From positions 7,102,736-7,166,735 of the forward strand of contig JAJEKV010000032.1 in assembly GCA_021234155.1 (NCBI GenBank): DNA of 64,000 nt, given 5' to 3'. Of the stretch, positions 1-10,036 are shown piece by piece (positions within the stretch are counted from its first letter, which is position 1; the number at the start of each line of letters is the position of its first letter). The translations under genes were made by a program, and so were the position numbers. The stretch comes from Isoetes taiwanensis. Taxonomy: Eukaryota; Streptophyta; Lycopodiopsida; Isoetales; Isoetaceae. The notes below the pieces were generated by a model that worked only from the letters and a program-made list of their open reading frames with translations, did not search any database and was not told the origin of the DNA.

Positions 1-528
1 CTCACCTTATCACCAAGTTCAATCCTTAACGATGTCGTCTCCTTCAAAGAATTTCTTGTCTGCGCAAGATATTGAACAAATGCATGTAAGAAGTACAAGA
101 ACGAAGATTGCGGTGCGTATCCTAGTTTTGAAGCGAGAAATTCAGCAAGGTAAAAACCAACATAGAAACAACATTGACATAGATCACGATGCCCAATTAC
201 ATATTGATACCCAATTATATTTTAAAGCGGAATCTTGATTCAAACAAACAAATTAACATGGAGCGAGTCATTCCAATATGAATAACATAATAGTCCTCCA
301 CATCAACTTTTCCTAACACAAAATTAATCCTTGACTGACTTTTTGAAAAGTCCGGTAAGACTACGGGACAATTCCTTCAACATATTGATTTTTCCTCCTC
401 GTAGCTGCACTTCTTCTTCTCGGTTCAAAGCTCTCTTCATGAGCCCTCTTATTAAAATCTGTCATGGCATTGGACGGCCTTAGCTACCTCTCTGCGCGGC
501 GTTTTTAACTCTCTTGGATTTCCGGCCA
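1..528. other. unassigned left edge
   Basis: No coding region, RNA gene or repeat could be supported here. The minus-strand sequence just below 529 stays rich in lysine and arginine codons after the stop of the neighbouring gene, so it may be its 3' untranslated region. Confidence 0.4.
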
Positions 529-1326
529 CTACACTTGGTTTTGATCACATTCCTTTGGTGTATCCTCCGGTGCCTTTCTTTTTTCCCCACCAGCCACATC
601 AATCTCTTCAATCTCATCAAGATCGTCCGCCATCGGAGTGTTTGCATCGGTTGCACTTTCGTGAGCATAGCACACAACATGTGCTCGTTGGTTCATGTAC
701 TGATCTATAAGATCATACCACTTGCACGTTTCGCTCCTTTCAGAACCAGACACATTATTTTGGTTCTTATCTGCTTTGTATTCCTTATATACTGCTTGCC
801 ACTTCTTCCTGCACGCCTCACTATCCTTGTCCAAGTCAGGGCACTTGGACACCAATTGCACATATAGTTTGTGCCAGATATCAACACCCTGTCTACCAGC
901 TTTAGTCAGAAACTCTTCGTGCATCTGTCCACGAAGATGAATTAGTGTAACTACCCAATGATCCTTCCAGTTAGTGCCCCTACCCTTCACAACATCTCCT
1001 GCTGGTGTTTTAGCAGTTTTTGGTTTACGGCCTCGCTTTTTTTTGTCACATGGTTCTTGGGAAACACCCTGGGAACTTGGTGCATCACTATGAAACACGG
1101 GTGGACAAGTGAATATGTTGGCAGGTGTAGGCATCTCAGAAATTTCAGGAAAGCTTGAACGCACAGCGTATGGATAATGTGGACGGCTAACAGGACGATA
1201 TGGATAGTGAACAACAGGAGGTGTTGGCATGTCAGGAGTGGAATTCTCATCCATGTCTTGAGATAGTGGAACAAAAGATGAGTAACTTGATTGAGACATT
1301 TGATTGTACGGTTCAAATCCAGCCAT
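529..1326 (-). CDS. Myb/SANT-like (trihelix-like) DNA-binding protein
   Basis: This exon encodes about 265 residues when started at the ATG at 1326. That start is chosen because a pyrimidine-rich stretch ending in CAG lies two bases upstream on this strand (AG at 1329-1330), a good 3' splice site, so the reading frame that continues upstream is probably intron. The N-terminal part is Pro/Ser/Tyr-rich. A basic KKKRGRKPK stretch at residues 95-103 looks like a nuclear signal or AT-hook. A domain at about 117-200 has the spaced tryptophans of Myb/SANT-like folds (W120, W124, W151, W176, W193). The tail is acidic (DDLDEIEEID) and then basic. Such proteins serve as plant trihelix-like regulators and also as the DNA-binding accessory ORF of PIF/Harbinger transposons. 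No DDE transposase is visible here, so the transposon role is inference. Confidence 0.7.
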   Translation of the reverse strand: MAGFEPYNQMSQSSYSSFVPLSQDMDENSTPDMPTPPVVHYPYRPVSRPHYPYAVRSSFPEISEMPTPANIFTCPPVFHSDAPSSQGVSQEPCDKKKRGRKPKTAKTPAGDVVKGRGTNWKDHWVVTLIHLRGQMHEEFLTKAGRQGVDIWHKLYVQLVSKCPDLDKDSEACRKKWQAVYKEYKADKNQNNVSGSERSETCKWYDLIDQYMNQRAHVVCYAHESATDANTPMADDLDEIEEIDVAGGEKRKAPEDTPKECDQNQV

Positions 1327-1537
1327 GTCTGGAAAGAAGTGCAAGCAACAAGGAAGATTAAAACTCAAAAGAAGCAATTCATTTACAATAGAAGCAATCT
1401 ATCGGTTGCAAATTGATGTTCATTAAATTTAGAATTTACATGCATAAAATAAAACAGTACATTACAAAACAACACATTATGATACATTAGGATGTCTGCT
1501 AATCCCGAAAATAATCTCTGAAAGTAAATTGGAAGTA

Positions 1538-1630
1538 ATGCTAACCTGTTCTGAAAGCTATGACGATGAAGAAATCTCGGATGATGATGACGAAGGCGCT
1601 CACGAAATGGAGATGGAGGGAAAAAAATGA
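1538..1630 (+). other. short acidic coding-like segment, divergent to the Myb-like gene
   Basis: The plus strand reads an acidic peptide containing SYDDEEISDDDDEGAHEME and then stops, while another frame continues with NDSDFGNILSRSQLAKLSG. It lies about 200 bp upstream of, and divergent to, the Myb-like exon. In PIF/Harbinger elements the Myb-like ORF and the transposase ORF are often adjacent and may diverge, so this could be a transposase N-terminus remnant. No catalytic motif is visible. It could equally be chance or part of a host 5' region. Confidence 0.2.
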
Positions 1631-3720
1631 CTCTGATTTTGGCAACATACTGTCCCGCTCTCAGCTTGCGAAGTTGTCGGGCACGAAGATTTCCTATTGG
1701 CTGTGTCTTCGAGTCACATTCTCTTCCGGGGGATTTCCCCCGGAATAAAATAAGACCATATAGTCGTACGGAAGAAGATTGCGCCATGTCGCATTTAGGG
1801 CAGTGGAAAAACGAGCTTATTTTTTTTTCTGATGTGCAAAAATTTTATTGGCCAAAAAATAAGACATCCACGTAGTGGAAAATCACCCTAAGTAGAAAGT
1901 AAACATGTGCCCGACGTTGCTGCGCATATGTAAAGTGTGTATTTAGATATCGCGCATATGTAAAATTTGTGTTTAGATGCTCCTCTGATGTAAGACTGCT
2001 CAACCCACAGCTATATCAACGGTTGTGCTATATCAATTATGCATTGAAATAATGAAGTACCACACAATTCCAACTCATAATTTTAAGATGTGATTTGTCA
2101 TTGGAGATAATTTAAAGAGGTGGCTTGTGATTGAAGATAATTTTTAAGTGGTGGTTTGTGATTCGAGATGATCATGATAGTACGAAGTTTTCACTTAAAG
2201 TGCAAGTGCAATTTGGAACTCCCTTTCTTCAATGCTTTCATATTTGTATTTGTATGCCAAACGTGCAACGTGATTGTAGTGGTTTGGGTATTATGGCCGC
2301 CTAATATAAGATATTGATTGATTCTATTTGATAATTATTTCACGCAAACAAACTTTTACCCTTTTGGAACAAAATTTTGTACTCTAAATCAAGTAAATTG
2401 ATTCTACTATATAATTGCTCAAAAAAAAAAAAAAAAAACAAAACCCTCTAAATTACTCTTGTCCCATGCATGGTAGCAGCTGCCATTATTGACACGTTGT
2501 GATCTACACACATAAGCAATCTTCTATCATACGTTAGAATAACAATAAGCATGGGATCCTTGTGGACTTGGTGAAGAGTATAATCCTTTGCGCAGAAAAA
2601 ACTTAGGTTTTCCTAAACTGATTATTCTCTGTCATCTCCTTTGAACGTTTGCCCACTCTCATATAAAAGGCAGGAAACATAGTTTAGGCTCTCAAAATGA
2701 GCATGGCAATACTCAACTTCAATCATTTATAGTGCAGCAGAAGCTAGATCTAAGAAAATTGTAATCTATAAACCAACATACCCAGCTCTATACTTTCAAC
2801 TGCTTGGCTAGAATCTAGTTCTAATAATCTAGGGTTAAGTAATATCAAACATGAGATAAGGCCATGACGGGTTCTGTGAATGCTGACCACATCCTGCAAA
2901 TTACATATTTTCTAGTAGTTTTACAATGCAATGTTTTCTGCGTTTCTAAAATGCAGTTAAGTAAATAGTGTAAAATAAATGCAACTTTGCAGATCGTTGG
3001 CTCCGAATACTGTCAAAATATAATACTGTAGTGAATTCAGATAATAACAGATCTCCTTTCACAAAAATGTACAATAATGTTTGTTCGGGCTGGATATTAA
3101 CATCCATAAACATCATAATTGAAGCGTCTAGACGACTCAAATACATAATATAGCCAAAATCATACCTGTCATTTAAAACAACTTCTTATTATGAGTCATC
3201 TTGCAGGTCAAGACATCAGCAGCTTCATGCACAGTTCTATAGATCTAACAGCACCTTCGAGAATGAGAAGAACGATGCAATTTCAAAGATTGGTTAAAAG
3301 GTGAAGATTGACGTCTCACATTTAATTATGTCTGATCCAATACAAAAGCTAAGGGAATTGAAAAACTTACTTAATATTGTCACTGGAAAGAGAATAATAT
3401 GGAAGTTGATATGTCAGAGAGCACCTTCAAAAGCATGGCCCTTCATAATAAGTAATAGCCATTGACACAAATCTGGCTACAGTGCATGGAGATCACGTAG
3501 TGGATGGTGTTTCTTTAGCAGAACCATATATAGCAAATCAATGTAATCATAGAAGGTCCAATGATCATGCTGTAAATATATAGCCACTATACACACCCCT
3601 ATACACACCCCTTTGGAGTAGGACATCATCAGGATTCAGATTGAGAGGGAGGAGATTAGCATAGCCAGATTTATGATGTACAAGTAGATGGTTCTAATAT
3701 TTCTGATGACCTAGAATTAA
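1631..3720. other. AT-rich intergenic DNA, no gene seen
   Basis: No reading frame with recognisable domains is present on either strand. The stretch holds an A-run near 2409-2428. A short duplication (ctatacacacccc, twice) lies near 3590-3612. Nothing else could be supported. Confidence 0.45.
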
Positions 3721-3724
3721 CAAG

Positions 3725-4489
3725 GGCTGCTACAACCACTTCAAGAACATCATAGGAACTGCTCCAAATGCAACAGAGGCAGAAGTTGATAATTTCATCA
3801 AGCTTCAGGTGATAGTTCAGAACCATCACAATGATTGAATGCTCCATTCACCAATGACGAGCTCTGGTCGAACATCAAAGGTATGGACAACCATAAGACC
3901 CCTAAACCAGATGGTCTTCCAGCTGAATTTTTCAAAAAAAAAAAAAAAAAAAAAAAACTTGGAGAATTATTGCTCCTATAGCTACTAAAGGGTATAATGA
4001 GTTCCTACTACTTAAAACCTTGGATTGCAGAATAAACACCAGCCTCATTACTTTTATTTCCCAAATTGAGGAGCCCATTGCCTTCTCTGACTATAGGTCC
4101 ATACCAACGTCATTTACAAGATTATATCTGCATCTGTGCTGCTTGTCTGAAACTAATTTTGGATCAGATCATTTCCAACAACCAAAGTGCCTACCTCAAG
4201 GACAGATCCATTCTTGACAATGTTGCAACATCCATTATAGGTATGCATTGGGCCAAGAAATCCAACCAAAACATTGTTTTCCTCAAATTCGCTATGACCA
4301 AAGCCATTAGCTGGAGGTTTCTTAGCAAACGCTGCTAAAAGGTGAGATTCTCTCAAGACGTAGTAAGTATTTTTCTGGCCATTCTTAAAAATTCTAGATT
4401 TTTTGTTCTCATTAATGGGGAATGCAACCCATTTATTGAAATATAGAGATATGTTAAACAAGGTTGCCCCCTTGCACCCTTTCTTTTTG
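3725..4489 (+). mobile_element. plant LINE reverse transcriptase, 5' part (decayed)
   Basis: Broken frames translate to L1-type RT sequence. In order: the EN-RT linker (GCYNHFKNIIGTAPNATEAE near 3,726), APFTNDELWSNIKGMDNHKT with PDGLPAEFF (3,843-3,932), SDYRSI near 4,090, ISNNQSAYLKDRSILDNVAT near 4,168-4,228, and VKQGCPLAPFLF near 4,452-4,489. A run of 24 A at 3934-3957 sits inside the conserved EFFKK-W segment. Stop codons and frame changes show that it is inactive. The sequence breaks off exactly where RT should run on into the catalytic-motif region, and that region reappears at 10,037. The LINE is therefore one element interrupted by a later insertion. Confidence 0.8.
3934..3957 (+). repeat. 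poly(A) run of 24 inside the LINE RT frame
   Basis: Twenty-four consecutive A residues follow a TTC codon in the conserved EFF(K) motif of the RT. Two lysine codons at most are expected there, so the tract is an expansion, a slippage product or a sequencing artefact. Confidence 0.85.
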
Positions 4490-4674
4490 GGTTGCCCCTA
4501 GGGGGGCAAGCCCTCGTTTGTGTGGGTTTATGGCATATTTCAGGTATATGCCAGTATATGCCAGAAATATGCCATGACTGCTAAAAACTTACTATAGGGT
4601 GTAAATGCCAGGTCGCCGCTGTTGGTGCATAGCCAGTTTGGAAACCGGCTAACCGTTTGTCTCATTCATTCTGG

Positions 4675-4990
4675 CGCCCTTCTCTTTGGAGCCTCGGGTT
4701 TCCACGTGTATCTCTATGGCGAGCCCGTGGTTAAGGCTTGTGTTGAGGCAGGGATTGATTATTTGGACATTACGGGGAGCCCGAGTTTATGGAAAGAATG
4801 GAAGCCGCGTATCATTCCAAGGCTTTTGAAAATGGTTCCCTGGTTATGATAGTATACCGCTAAGCCGGGTTTAATCTTCAACGCCGGGCAATGGGTTCCT
4901 CCATCCGTGCCCAGCAGGTGTGGATTCTTACTTAGTGCTACATTCTTCCGGAAGAATACGAGGCAACATTGGGACTTATGAGTCACATTT
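4675..4990 (+). pseudogene. captured saccharopine-dehydrogenase-like oxidoreductase fragment
   Basis: One frame gives FGASGF and then LYGEPVVKACVEAGIDYLDI. After a one-base shift it continues with EPEFMERMEAAYHSKAFENG and, further on, QWVPPSVP and GRIRGNIGTYES. These match the order of the N-terminal half of plant saccharopine-dehydrogenase-like oxidoreductases (NAD(P)-binding GASGF motif, then the GEPVVKAC segment). Intervening exon sequence is missing between GASGF and LYGEPVV, and several frame breaks are present. It lies inside the hairpin-ended element and is best read as a captured, non-functional gene piece. Confidence 0.65.
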
Positions 4991-5194
4991 GTGCTAGGAA
5001 TTGCCGGTGCTTACGTGAAGATGCCACGGTTCAAGTTTCTAGTGAGTATATGCCAATGAGTTTTTCTATGTTGTCTGGCTTATCCATTTTCACATTTCAA
5101 TTTGTCTCTCGAGGATTGCAAGCCTAAATTTTTTGAAGATAGAAGGACAACATGGGCCGGTATGTTGGTATACTGAGCAACTTCTTTTGCCCCC

Positions 5195-5275
5195 AATTTC
5201 TTTGGATATGTATGCAAAATGTGGAACCTTAGAGGAGGCGTGCCATGTTTTTGATAACTTGCCTGATAGAGATAG
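5195..5275 (+). pseudogene. captured PPR motif fragment
   Basis: The frame encodes LDMYAKCGTLEEACHVFDNL followed by PDRD, a single plant PLS-type PPR repeat of the style found in organelle RNA-editing factors. It is joined without a visible boundary to unrelated sequence. In the same frame the reading continues to about 5,870, which makes a chimeric open frame of 245 codons from 5,133. It is a captured exon piece, not a gene. Confidence 0.55.
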
Positions 5276-5514
5276 TCCAGGGTCACCTGATAGAGATACC
5301 AAGTCTCAAATGGTTGAAGCACCATCTATTTCAGATGGTGGAAACGCAAGGACCATTAATCTCATTAGAGAAAAAGAGATGAAAAATTGTGGCAATGCTG
5401 CAGCTGATGATAAGTCAGCAGACTATTTTGCTCAAGAAGATCTGAGAATGTTCAAAACGCTTGCCGGGATGTTAATGGTTTGCGGGAACCGGTTTAAGCG
5501 AAAAAAAAAAGACC

Positions 5515-5640
5515 AAAATCTGTTTCTGATGACTTTGATATTAAGGGGCAAACAGCTTGAATATGAGTTCCTAGTCAAGTGGGTTGGGAGAGCCCATATT
5601 CACAATGATAAATCATTCTTGCAATTCTTTCCAGAGGTAC
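5515..5640 (+). pseudogene. captured chromodomain fragment (CHD3/PICKLE-like)
   Basis: The frame encodes GKQLEYEFLVKWVGRAHIHN, which matches the core of the chromodomain of plant CHD3/CHR4-type remodelers (EFLVKW followed by the IHN segment). An acidic SVSDDFDIKG lies upstream in another frame, one base out. A basic KRKKKDQN stretch precedes it. This is a short fragment within the gene-capturing element, next to the PPR piece. The assignment rests on about 20 residues. Confidence 0.45.
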
Positions 5641-8600
5641 AAATCTTTGCTCTGTCCTTCCGGTTTGATTCAGACACCCTTGCAGCAGTTTATGAATTAA
5701 ATCAAAACACGTACCTTCTTGCTGGAGAAATTGGTCGCAAAATTTATGTCAGTTGTGTTGCTTTTCGGGATTGTGTTCATGATGGCATTGCACAAGCATA
5801 TCATAATTCGCCTTATGGAATGCAACCATGCTGCAATTCCATACACTTCCTGTATTCTAACATAACCTGAAGGGCAGCAAGGGCCAGTTACGTTCCAACA
5901 TGCTCTCCTTGAAATGCAACACCATGATGCAATCAAGGCACTTGCAACAATTTTCAATTGATTTTATCTTTAGAATATGAGTGTGAAAAACATGTTAAAA
6001 CAGAATAGTATGCCACTCTTGCACTTGCCTGGCTTTCACACTGCAGCTGGAGTTTTATTTAAAGTGCAACATATTGTAACAATCACGTAAAGATCTTAAA
6101 TGCTGCATGACATTTGGAGGGTTTTGTATATTAATTATGTGAACTTAATTTTTAATGCAGGGTCAAATATTATTGGATCTTGCTCGGAGCTTTCAATTTC
6201 CAACTTTTGAACAGGTGAGACTCCATGCATTAGTTGCAATACCAAACTTCCAGATAAAGTTAAACACTTGTGAGTTTATTTGCAGTCTCCACAGTCCGTT
6301 TTATCTGCAATGGAAGAGAGTGTCAAAAATGCACCATGTATAGCATTAGTCTCAAAAGAATTCACAGTATTGCTTTGAGATATATATGTGAGAGGTATTT
6401 ATATCATTGCCAAATCAATTTACGTTTACAGCTAGGATATAGTATTGAGAAAGTACCGGCACTTGGTCACCTTTCGGCTCTGAGTGAATATCAAGAAGCT
6501 AGTGATGATAACTATCCTCCTTTAACAGATGGCCCTGTCGCGAAAGACAACATCATGCCTATGCCAAGTAGTAAGAGCACTGATCTCTTTGTAAGTGTTC
6601 TGAGTTCCCTGTTTTGTCGAATCATCATAAGCAATGTCCTATACAGATAGATGCCTCATATCATGAGCTTCCTCTTTTTTAAAGTTTTATAGTTATAGAG
6701 TCACGCGTTCAACTCTAATTTTGCTGATATATCTAGGAATGAACACAACAACAGTGCGTTCGCAATGGAGGAAAGTAATGCCCTTGCACTTGCAATGTTC
6801 CATCTGGTATGGTGTTATTCGTATTGTTACCTAATTATTGGGAATGATGAGTCATTTTTTCTAGTTCTATAAATACAGATCTTACTTCAAATGGCACGCC
6901 AACTTCCCATAATGCAGATAATGGCTGGAGCTTTGACTCAGGGATATGCAAGCTGCCGATTTGTTAGGACGCTGATTGTTCAATGGTAGTGCAAATGGGC
7001 TATTGTTAGGAAACAATTTTAGCACTAGCACTGGTGCTGGAATGCAGGGAAATTGCTTATCCACAAGTGTACAACATTTAATTTGAACAAATTTCCTTCC
7101 ACTGGAGGACGTCAAGGTGCTTCAATATGAATCATTGCATGTTGCATGTCTAACAAAAATTCTCACTGCAGAGATGTTCAGAAAGCAAGCTGTTTATATC
7201 AACACAATTAATCATCAAAATGAATTCGGCGTACATAATGAGAATTTCATGCTTTGCTATTCTTCATGGATAAAAGCTTTTTCTGGAGTATAATATTAAT
7301 ATTTTGCTCTGTCAGAAGTTGAAATTTGTAGTGCACTGGTAGGAATGTCAACTTAAGGTCGGAGGTCACCAAGATCAAAAACACGTTGCCTCCCTTTTTG
7401 TACTGCAACTATAACTTTATACGGTATTGATAATTATGGTCCTAGTATATGTTTATTTATTTGAAGGTTTCATTTTGAAGGATGTTCGATTATAAGTCAC
7501 TCTCATTTGTTGTTTTAATATTTTAATCTATGTGAAGCTCATAAGGAGGACATTTGCTGTTTTAATATTTTTATTGTATCTTAATGGAAGCATGGGGATT
7601 TTAGGGTATGATCCACAGTTGTGGGAGTTCTAAATGTGTAGAAGCATAGGAACGACATTCTTTGCAGCATTTTAGACCAGCATTTTAGACTTAAAAACGT
7701 TGCCTTCACATAATAAATGTTGTTTAAATGTATGTCCATGATTCACCATTATATCACCAAGTCTGATTTCTCTAAGTGTGCCATCTGATTTCTATTATTC
7801 GATGGTTAACTTTAGACTACCATAAGGATTTTGCTTAGGAGGAAGTAGAGCCATGATATGTAGTGAGCTTCATTTGGGATCTAGAAGTTGTGTTTTAGGA
7901 TTGACAGATCACAAATGAAGAAGACAAAATGTTTATCAAGAAGTTTAACAATACAGACAACCATAATTAAAAATTTGACATTATACTTTATGACACTTGC
8001 ATTTTGAGTAGCCTGGACTCTTAGCAATATTGCATCAGGAACATTTGAACATATATGTGTTCCCATGGGACTCGTTAGAGTTTGGGACTCGTTAGAGTTT
8101 GGCGTGAATTTGAGTTAATACTTTCTTGCTAGAATTTTTATCTTAAAATAGAATTCTTCATAGTAGTTCATTCTTTTTCGTCACTGATCTCATGCAATTA
8201 ATTTCTTTTAGGCATGCATGACTTTGTTCTAGACGCATGTTCTTGATTGCATGAAGGAGATTAAAAATGAAGTAATCTCAAAAGAATTAGGATTGTGATG
8301 TCGGCTGGTTGAAAGGGGCACCCAAGGCTATTAGCTATGCAAAACTTCAACCCAAGGGTTCTCACTTTCTTAAGAGTCAAGGGAGTACATGGCGAAAGAA
8401 GTTGTCTGGCATGATTGTCACCAAGTTATCAAATATTCTGCATGCGACGGTACACTTTTTGGGGATCCTTAGCTTCTAATTGAAGAACTTACGCTTCCAA
8501 TTGAGATGTGGGAATATAACAACCCTGGAAACATGTAAAATTTGAGCCCTTTAGTATCCAAATAGGATCATGAATATAGGACAAATAAGACTCCTTGCTA

Positions 8601-8800
8601 AGACAATGACCAATCGACTTGATACAAACATATATTACACAACAGAAACTTGGCCATGAGATGAGACAACATTGTAGCAAACACCCCCATAGCATTCTTA
8701 AAGCCTTCAGCCACTATAATATAAGTGTCATATATGTTAATAAAATATCTATGAAAAATATCTACGAAAACTAAGATAAATTTTGACAAATTCCTCTACA
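5640..8800. other. interior of element 1, no recognised gene
   Basis: Short open stretches near 6,155-6,650 have exon-like edges, for example an AG acceptor before GGTCAAATATTATTGG at about 6,160 and a peptide YPPLTDGPVAKDNIMPMPS near 6,510. They may be more captured exons, but I do not recognise them. The rest is AT-rich without supported features. Confidence 0.35.
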
Positions 8801-8804
8801 GAGA

Positions 8805-9395
8805 GTTGAGGAATCTATGGTAATTTAAGAGAATCTAGGGGATTTTCTCAGGATCTTAGAGAATGTAGGGGAATTTCAAGAGAATCTTAGGAAATCTATT
8901 AGAATCTCAAAAGAATCTTATGAATCTAGCAGAATTTAAGAGAATCTTCATAAAGTCTTTAAGAATCTAGAGGAATCTCGAGAGAATCTTGGAGGAATCT
9001 AGAGGAATATTTGGGAATCTAAGAGATGTAAGGGAATCTTCATAAACACTTTGAGAACCTAGAAGAACCTTGGAAAATGTGAGGAAAACTCTATAGAATC
9101 TTGAAGAATCTATGGTTAACAAGATTTTTGGTAACTTCGCAGAATCTTGAAAAATCTAAAGGAATCCCAAGGAACCTAGGGGAATCTACAAAGAATATTT
9201 GAGAATCCAGGGAAATCTTGGAAATCTAGCAGTCTTCGTAGAGTGTTAAGGAACCTAGGGAAGTCTTCATAGAAATTTGGAGTCTATGGGAACCTTTATA
9301 GAATCTTCAAAAATCTAAGGGAATGTTCATTGGACCTTATCGAATCTTATGAGATTCTAAGGGAATCATATGAGGATTTTAGAATCCTTATAGCG
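8805..9395. repeat. degenerate minisatellite built on GAATCT
   Basis: About 590 bp consist of irregular tandem units of roughly 20 bp built on GAATCTAGGGGAATCTT with variants such as AGAATCTTCATAAA. The units differ by substitutions and length. It lies just upstream of the captured PPR piece near the right end of element 1. Confidence 0.75.
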
Positions 9396-9715
9396 GTTAC
9401 AAAACGTTGTCCTCCGTAATGGGTTAGATTCATACTCCACTTTAAATGACAATCTTATCCGCCTCTTTGCTTCTTATGGATGTTTACTTGAGGCCAATCA
9501 AGGTTTTAACGGAATGGCAAAACCAAGCATATATACATGGAATGTTGTCATTTCTGCAAACAGCAATCTTGGACAATGTGACAGTTGATTTGTACACCAG
9601 AATGCAGTTCTCAGACATTAGAAGTGATAATTATGTTTGTATTACTGTTCTGAAAGCATGCGCAAAAAAAAAATGCATCTGGATCTGGAACCAACTGATG
9701 TTTGTGTGAAGACCA
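9395..9715 (+). pseudogene. captured PPR protein fragment
   Basis: The frame reads LQNVVLRNGLDSYSTLNDNL, IRLFASYGCLLEANQGFN and KPSIYTWNVVISANSNLGQ. After a one-base shift it gives DLYTRMQFSDIRSDNYVCIT and VLKACA. This is about two PLS-class PPR repeats with the spacing of plant organelle editing factors. It is frame-broken and sits between the minisatellite and the right terminus of the element, consistent with capture. Confidence 0.65.
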
Positions 9716-10006
9716 TTTTGGCTATGGCTAATATTTTGGCTATGCTTTCTCTGAAGCACTTGAACAGGCCGAATCCGAACTGTGATTGTGTCTGCATGAC
9801 ATAAAACACGTACGGACACTTCTACAACATTAAATAACTCAATTGCATACACAATTCAATCGAGGGGCATTTGTGGAGGGGCTTGCACATGAATGTAGGG
9901 GGCCTACAAATTGATTGTCAGAACATGGTAGGGGTCTACTTTAATTTAAATATTGTGAAAACATGACTTCACGGTTTGATTTAGGCCACTTCACCCTCGA
10001 GAATTT

Positions 10007-10036
10007 GGAGGGCAACCCTCCGTGCGCAGCACCTTG
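10007..10036 (+). other. right terminal hairpin of element 1
   Basis: A perfect 6-bp stem with a CAA loop (GGAGGG-CAA-CCCTCC) is followed by GTGCGCAGCAC, itself imperfectly self-complementary, and CTTGTTATC. The same series occurs inverted at 18,030-18,063, and in altered form at 46,390-46,415. Confidence 0.75.

Larger units (their letters stand above)
4490..10036 (+). mobile_element. hairpin-ended gene-capturing element, copy 1 (Helitron-like?)
   Basis: The borders are defined by the split LINE on both sides and by a second family member at 18,035-23,838 in the opposite orientation. The left end carries a near-palindrome TTGCCCCTAGGGGGGCAA (4492-4509) followed by about 200 bp shared with the second copy. 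The right end carries a perfect hairpin GGAGGGCAACCCTCC (10007-10021) followed by GTGCGCAGCACCTTGTTATC, also shared. A GC hairpin close to the 3' end followed by GTGCGCAGCAC, together with captured fragments of unrelated genes, resembles Helitrons. However, the expected 5' TC and 3' CTRR ends were not found and no Rep/helicase is seen. Both copies have TTTTTG on the left and TTGTTATC on the right, so the borders are uncertain by a few bases. Class is inference. Confidence 0.6.

Noticed and set aside
480-680. Frame extending the Myb-like protein past its stop
   Set aside because: It overlaps the main frame one base out, and the in-frame stop at 529 follows a natural-looking C-terminus; treated as untranslated or shadow.
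8805-9395. CRISPR-like short repeats
   Set aside because: Units are degenerate, contiguous and without unique spacers, in a eukaryotic setting; a minisatellite.
4490-10036. Firm call as a canonical Helitron
   Set aside because: No 5' TC, no 3' CTRR and no Rep/helicase seen; kept as Helitron-like only.
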